A stretch of DNA of 58,141 nt, taken from assembly GCA_964654825.1 (NCBI GenBank), contig CAZZKG010000016.1, positions 1-58,141 of the forward strand, given 5' to 3'. Within the stretch, counting starts at the first letter, position 1. Every line of letters starts with the position of its first letter. Positions 55,101-58,141 of the stretch are shown here, piece by piece. Under the pieces are notes generated by a model. That model saw nothing but the letters and a program-made list of their open reading frames with translations. It was not told the DNA's origin and made no database searches. The DNA comes from CAZZKG01 sp964654825. Its GTDB lineage: Bacteria; Gemmatimonadota; CAZMKB01. Both the position numbers and the translations under genes were made by a program.

Positions 55101-56049
55101 ATTTGCGAAGGATTTTCTCTTCAGGAGTAACGGAGACGGGACGTTCACGAGAACCGATTCTACAGCCGGCATGTCCGCGATGGAAGCGGGCCGTGGTGTG
55201 GCCTGGGCCGATTACGATGATGACGGAGATCCTGATCTCTTCGTGGCCGACAACACCGGTCCCAACATGCTCTACGAAAACCAGGGCGACGGCACGTTTA
55301 CAGACGCCGCTCCTTCGCTCGGACTCGACGATGAAGGTGCGGCCGCCGGTATCGCGTGGGGCGATTTCGACCTCGACCAGGATCTCGATCTCTTCGTCGC
55401 GAACGACGGAAGCGCTGATCTCCTCTACAAAAACCAGGGAAGCAGTTTTGTGGAGGTGGCCTCGGCTGCCGGAGTCGACTACGCCGGTTCGAGCAAGAGC
55501 CCCGTCTGGGTCGATCTGGACAAGGATTGCGATCTCGATCTGCTGCTCACGACCGGCACCAGAGTCAGGTACTACGTCAACGACGGTACGGGTCTCTTTA
55601 CGGAAATCCCGAGCGCTTCAGGACTCGATGACTCCTCGTTGGGTGAGGGATCCGCCACAGCTGACATCGACAATGACGGAAAGGTTGATTACCTGGTGGC
55701 ACGATCCCAGTATCAGCCGAACAGGCTCTATGAAAACAACGGCAACCTGTTCCACTACTTCTGTGTGAAACTCACCGGAAGACTCAGCAACCGGGACGCC
55801 ATTGGGGCGAGGATCACTCTGACCGCAGGCGGTCTCAGCATGGTGAGAGAGGTTTCCGCGGGGTCCGGATTCTGTTCGATGAACGAGACCACCCAGTTCT
55901 TCGGACTCGCCCAGACGACAGTCGTCGATCAGCTTTCGATCGAGTGGCCGAGCGGGAGGGTCCAGACCTTTACCGACCTGGGGGCGGACCAGATCCTCGA
56001 AGTCACGGAGCAGGGTCACGTCGTTCACAGGGTAGCAGAACCGTTCTGA
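52123..56049 (+). CDS. Gingipain-type C25 peptidase with regulatory-like, FG-GAP and ASPIC/UnbV domains
   Basis: A 1308-residue exported protease. The ATG at 52123 follows AGGAGG, and the signal peptide ends near residue 27. A propeptide-like region (about 30-255) precedes the C25 catalytic domain (about 265-700). The His motif is GIAHAACYMSLD (His536) and the Cys motif SDYGCHCGDMD (Cys567), 31 residues apart as in gingipains, so activity is plausible. Two carboxypeptidase-regulatory-like domains follow (about 685-775 and 780-855), then about seven FG-GAP/VCBS repeats (VAWADFDNDGFVDLYV pattern, about 860-1190) and a C-terminal ASPIC/UnbV domain (DAIGARITLTAGG, IEWPSGRVQTF). There is no QNYPNPFNP sorting tail. 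It is followed by a strong terminator. Confidence 0.92.
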   Translation: MSKIRFTLTLVLATVVLTYAPVIHAAQSGNPQSGIVAAPVSDQLTYRMDFGEPQLERIQVLDETFTTLHMPGAMSIGQTIGAPVVQIAPLQLLLPQGTEMSGIEIVTGRAVEVDAAAQGFDLVNAEPIVPAQPPVPFGHPQPEELAFDAAVYSSNQAFPGIQYKSLGVGNSRGYSILTLNIFPTEYIPAEGKLYYYPEMTVLVSLNHTGKANRFFRPGNREDREWVESLVANAEVSRTYVAPTRTEYPGGLCDPGDNGGRGYDYVIICRQQLLDFTATYNWDDLIAEKQSLGLEATKISVEDITGCTDYDNPDPLFDDTPAHIREFLRDAYSDWGLEYVLIAGDQDGSAMVQRRLLDYAYESNCESDLYWSNLDETFNDDGDNDWGEEGDNGFDLYSELWIGSIPCDTGDDISNWLTKSFYYQNDYTPDYLDNAGFYGGDTGWNCQGDDFIDYSAIYGYDYWPGPIPEDYPDWLWFQYGFDTWNQENPGLEYDISVQWTAEPPNPGWQGGSSSAAIAGLRDAINNDQCTLISGIAHAACYMSLDVYDSDWEALYHNTVPFFLSDYGCHCGDMDASDDGVLHSMLFHSDTELAFAVVYNTGYGWGNFDCTMSSSALQQKSFWDYHFNPDLSGNPNLWQMGRAHAWSKDLMAPTIDWDSYGTWRGVIETCLLFGDPAQVLKPPASERIVGYVRNSADLNPIAGADIDVVETNSAGVSDSTGYYEIWGSFPDTVTVIVSKFGFVSDTSQVEIVPEGSTFHTVQLDPLNPGTLNGSVTDFETGDAVDATVSVLWLGTPVVQTSTDPFTGYYEFVLPSGNYDIRVIPDLPYLPTSMSDVDVAEGEVTTVDFSILPVTTFTDISEAAGVDDADFGQGVAWADFDNDGFVDLYVCNFSGSNALYHNLGGGIFEDVTGASGTGDVSSSFGCVWADYDEDGDQDLYVTNRNNPNRLYQNDGSGTFTDVAASAGVAGETDYSQGAAWADYDLDGNLDLFVANRFAKDFLFRSNGDGTFTRTDSTAGMSAMEAGRGVAWADYDDDGDPDLFVADNTGPNMLYENQGDGTFTDAAPSLGLDDEGAAAGIAWGDFDLDQDLDLFVANDGSADLLYKNQGSSFVEVASAAGVDYAGSSKSPVWVDLDKDCDLDLLLTTGTRVRYYVNDGTGLFTEIPSASGLDDSSLGEGSATADIDNDGKVDYLVARSQYQPNRLYENNGNLFHYFCVKLTGRLSNRDAIGARITLTAGGLSMVREVSAGSGFCSMNETTQFFGLAQTTVVDQLSIEWPSGRVQTFTDLGADQILEVTEQGHVVHRVAEPF

Positions 56050-56080
56050 AGACGGTGAGGCTGCACGCTTGAAATATCAT

Positions 56081-56120
56081 AAAGGGGACTGACCTGATTT
56101 CGGTCGGTCCCCTTTTCTCT
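56081..56120 (+). terminator. Rho-independent terminator of the C25 peptidase gene
   Basis: The 14-bp stem AAAGGGGACTGACC (56081-56094) pairs with GGTCGGTCCCCTTT (56102-56115) with one G-T wobble and a 7-nt loop, followed by a T-rich tract. Confidence 0.85.
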
Positions 56121-56293
56121 CTTCCCTGGTATGTTTCAACTCGACGCCCTCAATCAGTGATAACCTTCGAGCAGTTGATTATCTCTCCCGTCGGAAGCAA
56201 CTCATTACTCTTGAAGAAGTTGCAGAAGTAAAAAAACGGGACGCGAGAACAATATATTTCAATCAATTCGGGACAGAAAACACCCGAACGCAG

Positions 56294-56322
56294 TTGACTT
56301 GAGACATAAAGTGCGGTATAAT
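56294..56322 (+). promoter_or_regulatory. Sigma-70 promoter of the BNR protein gene
   Basis: TTGACT (56294-56299), 17 nt, perfect TATAAT (56317-56322). The start codon at 56415 is about 85 nt beyond the expected transcription start. Confidence 0.65.
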
Positions 56323-56414
56323 GAATGTGCTGTAACAAGGTGAGTTCTGCAATTTCCTATTTGTAGTTTTTATCCAACCGGTTTTGTGTTGGATCTTTGA
56401 AGGAGGAGTGTTAA

Positions 56415-58141
56415 ATGATTCACCGTGTGTTCATCTGTCTCGCACTCTCTGCTGTCCTGGCCCTCTCCACGATCGTTCCGGTCCAGGAAGCCGAGACGCA
56501 GAATCTTCTTCCATCAGACCTGGCTGAGCGGCTGGAGATCCCCAACGATCCATATATTCCGATCGATCGTGAGAACCAGCCCACCTCTCCAGCGTACAGT
56601 TACCGTACCACACAGTTCTTCATGACCCAGGTCAACGTTGACAATTCAGGCAACAATATCGTAGGTGACGCGGCAAACGAACCCTCGATCGCCGTCGACA
56701 CGACGAACCCCAGCAAGATGTGCATCGGCTGGCGACAGTTCGATACGATAAACAGCGATTTCCGCCAGGCCGGGTACGGTTACACTACGGACAAGGGTCA
56801 GACCTGGACGTTTCCCGGCGTGATCGAGCCGGGGATCTTCCGCTCCGATCCTGTTCTCGATTCCGACTCCGACGGTGTCATCTACTACAACAGCCTGACC
56901 ACCGATTGGAGTGATTTCTGGTGCCACGTGTTCAGGTCCACAAACGGTGGTGCGACGTGGGATGGAGGTACCTATGCCTACGGCGGGGACAAGCAGTGGA
57001 TGACCATCGACAAGTCGGGCGGAATGGGCGACGGGCACATCTACGCTTACTGGACGAGTTCTTTCAGTATCTGCTATCCGGGTTTTTTCACCCGATCAAC
57101 CGACAGTGGTGACAGTTTCGAGCCCTGCGAAAGTGTCTCGGGTGATCCCCAGTGGGGGACGCTGGCTGTCGGCCCCGACGGTGAGCTATACGTGTGCGGT
57201 GAAGGATATTCAGACTTCGTTGTAGCCAAATCCACCAACGCACAAAATCCCGGCCAGTCGGTGACCTGGGATTTCTCCACGAACGTCGATCTGGATGGGT
57301 ATCTTGGGTATGGCGGCGGTCCCAATCCCGGCGGGCTTTCCGGCGAAACCTGGATCGCGGTCGACCGATCAGACGGTCCCATGCGCGGCAATGTCTATGT
57401 GCTGGCGTCTGTTGTCCGCCCATCCGATGTCCTGGATGTCATGTTCTCACGCAGTACCGACGGCGGTGTCACCTGGAGTTCTCCGGTACGTGTAAACGAT
57501 GACCCGGGCAGCAACGCCTACCAGTGGTTCGGGACCATGTCCGTTGCTCCCAACGGCCGGATCGATGTGATATGGCTCGACACGCGGAACGACCCGGGTG
57601 GGTATGACTCGCAGCTGTACTACGCCAACTCGGAGGACGGTGGTCTCACCTGGACCCCCAACCTGGAACTTTCGGAAGCCTTTGATCCTCATGTCGGCTG
57701 GCCCCAGCAGCAGAAAATGGGTGATTACTTCGACATGGTTTCTGATAGAATCGGCGCTCACCTGGCCTGGGCGGGGACGTTTAACAACGAGCAGGATGTC
57801 TATTATGGACATATCCAGGTCGCGGCCGATGAACTTACCGGTACGGTCACAAACCTGAGTGACGGTAACCCGATCGGCGGAGCCGAAGTAGCTGTGCTCG
57901 AGATGGAGGAATCTACCACATCAGACAGTACCGGATACTATTCGATCTGGAACAATTACCCGGACACGATAACCGTCGTCGTCAGCAAGTTCGGTTTCGA
58001 TCCTGACACCTCGGATGTGATTGTTACCCACGAGGGAACCACGATTCACGACGTGTCGCTCAATCCGATCAACCCCGGGACGCTGAATGGATACGTTACA
58101 GACCTCGAATCCGGTGACGGTATCACCGCAACGGTCTCTGT
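56415..58141 (+). CDS. Exported BNR-repeat protein with C-terminal regulatory-like domains (partial, runs off the end)
   Basis: 575 residues are visible and the gene is open at the window end. The ATG follows AAGGAGGAG. A signal peptide (MIHRVFICLALSAVLALS) leads to a propeller region (about 60-465) with Asp-box motifs STNGGATW, STDSGDSF, STDGGVTW and SEDGGLTW. At about residue 475 a carboxypeptidase-regulatory-like domain begins (LTGTVTNLSDGNPIGGA, SDSTGYYSIWNNYPDTI, VVVSKFGF), then INPGTLNGYVTDLESGDG opens a second. These two modules closely match those of the peptidase just upstream, so FG-GAP and ASPIC domains may follow beyond the window. Sialidase-like activity is not supported, since no catalytic motif was seen. 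Confidence 0.88.
   Translation, partial: MIHRVFICLALSAVLALSTIVPVQEAETQNLLPSDLAERLEIPNDPYIPIDRENQPTSPAYSYRTTQFFMTQVNVDNSGNNIVGDAANEPSIAVDTTNPSKMCIGWRQFDTINSDFRQAGYGYTTDKGQTWTFPGVIEPGIFRSDPVLDSDSDGVIYYNSLTTDWSDFWCHVFRSTNGGATWDGGTYAYGGDKQWMTIDKSGGMGDGHIYAYWTSSFSICYPGFFTRSTDSGDSFEPCESVSGDPQWGTLAVGPDGELYVCGEGYSDFVVAKSTNAQNPGQSVTWDFSTNVDLDGYLGYGGGPNPGGLSGETWIAVDRSDGPMRGNVYVLASVVRPSDVLDVMFSRSTDGGVTWSSPVRVNDDPGSNAYQWFGTMSVAPNGRIDVIWLDTRNDPGGYDSQLYYANSEDGGLTWTPNLELSEAFDPHVGWPQQQKMGDYFDMVSDRIGAHLAWAGTFNNEQDVYYGHIQVAADELTGTVTNLSDGNPIGGAEVAVLEMEESTTSDSTGYYSIWNNYPDTITVVVSKFGFDPDTSDVIVTHEGTTIHDVSLNPINPGTLNGYVTDLESGDGITATVS

Larger units (their letters stand above)
56050..56414. other. Intergenic region with terminator and promoter
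   Basis: About 365 nt. It begins with the peptidase terminator and ends with the promoter of the BNR protein gene (separate entries). The middle (56150-56290) is AT-richer and shows no gene. Confidence 0.5.

Noticed and set aside
56150..56338. 62-residue minus-strand ORF upstream of the BNR gene
   Set aside because: Lies in the control region between terminator and promoter, with no ribosome binding site and no recognisable sequence.

Overview
The window is about 58 kb of a Gram-negative bacterial chromosome, most likely from a metagenome-assembled scaffold, because 12830-12929 is a run of exactly 100 N. GC content looks to be a little over 50 percent. The protein set points to an uncultured lineage of the FCB superphylum or a neighbour (Krumholzibacteriota, Eisenbacteria, Latescibacterota or similar). 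The clues are a TonB-dependent receptor with a carboxypeptidase-regulatory-like N-terminus, exported beta-propeller, hydrolase and BNR proteins, C-terminal tails of the QNYPNPFNP / FlgD-like sorting type, a gingipain-type C25 peptidase with FG-GAP repeats, and several lipoprotein-like sulfatase-fold enzymes. The phylum is an inference. No rRNA, tRNA, CRISPR array, prophage or intact insertion sequence was seen.

Layout. 0.3-5.8 kb: TonB-type receptor facing an LVIVD-repeat surface protein. 6.3-12.8 kb: a complete pyruvate dehydrogenase operon (E1alpha, E1beta, E2, E3) followed by a sulfatase-fold enzyme. 12.9-15.2 kb: an exported SGNH esterase cut by the scaffold gap. 15.5-20.2 kb: a surface-polysaccharide cluster (hexapeptide acyltransferase, GT4 glycosyltransferase, PAPS sulfotransferase, MOP flippase) behind a candidate sigma-54 promoter. 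20.4-23.3 kb: a small basic coiled-coil protein, a CDP-alcohol phosphatidyltransferase, GTP cyclohydrolase I, a hairpin repeat and an SDR oxidoreductase. 23.3-32.0 kb: a minus-strand run reading Mre11/SbcD-like nuclease, SMC-like ATPase, a glutaredoxin-like selenoprotein, a membrane-TPR protein and Lon protease. 32.3-37.7 kb: ferritin-like protein, BNR propeller, sulfatase-fold enzyme, EamA transporter. 37.8-46.6 kb: YgiQ radical SAM, HI0933-type flavoprotein, EF-hand repeat protein, HerA-like ATPase, cold-shock protein, FKBP isomerase, XRE regulator. 47-58 kb: PAS histidine kinase and LuxR-type response regulator, a sulfatase-TPR protein, C25 peptidase, and a BNR protein running off the end.

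The most notable item is at 28089-28298 (minus). It is a 69-codon gene whose codon 12 is TGA at the position of the first cysteine of a glutaredoxin CPYT motif, with a strong ribosome binding site, conserved-looking sequence on both sides of the TGA, and a SECIS-like hairpin that starts at the TGA. A standard ORF caller splits it and leaves it unannotated. Other themes are three sulfatase-fold enzymes with Thr where the formylglycine Cys/Ser should be, several perfect or near-perfect sigma-70 promoters with 17-nt spacers, two sigma-54-type sites, and two long perfect inverted repeats resembling RAYT/REP-type elements.
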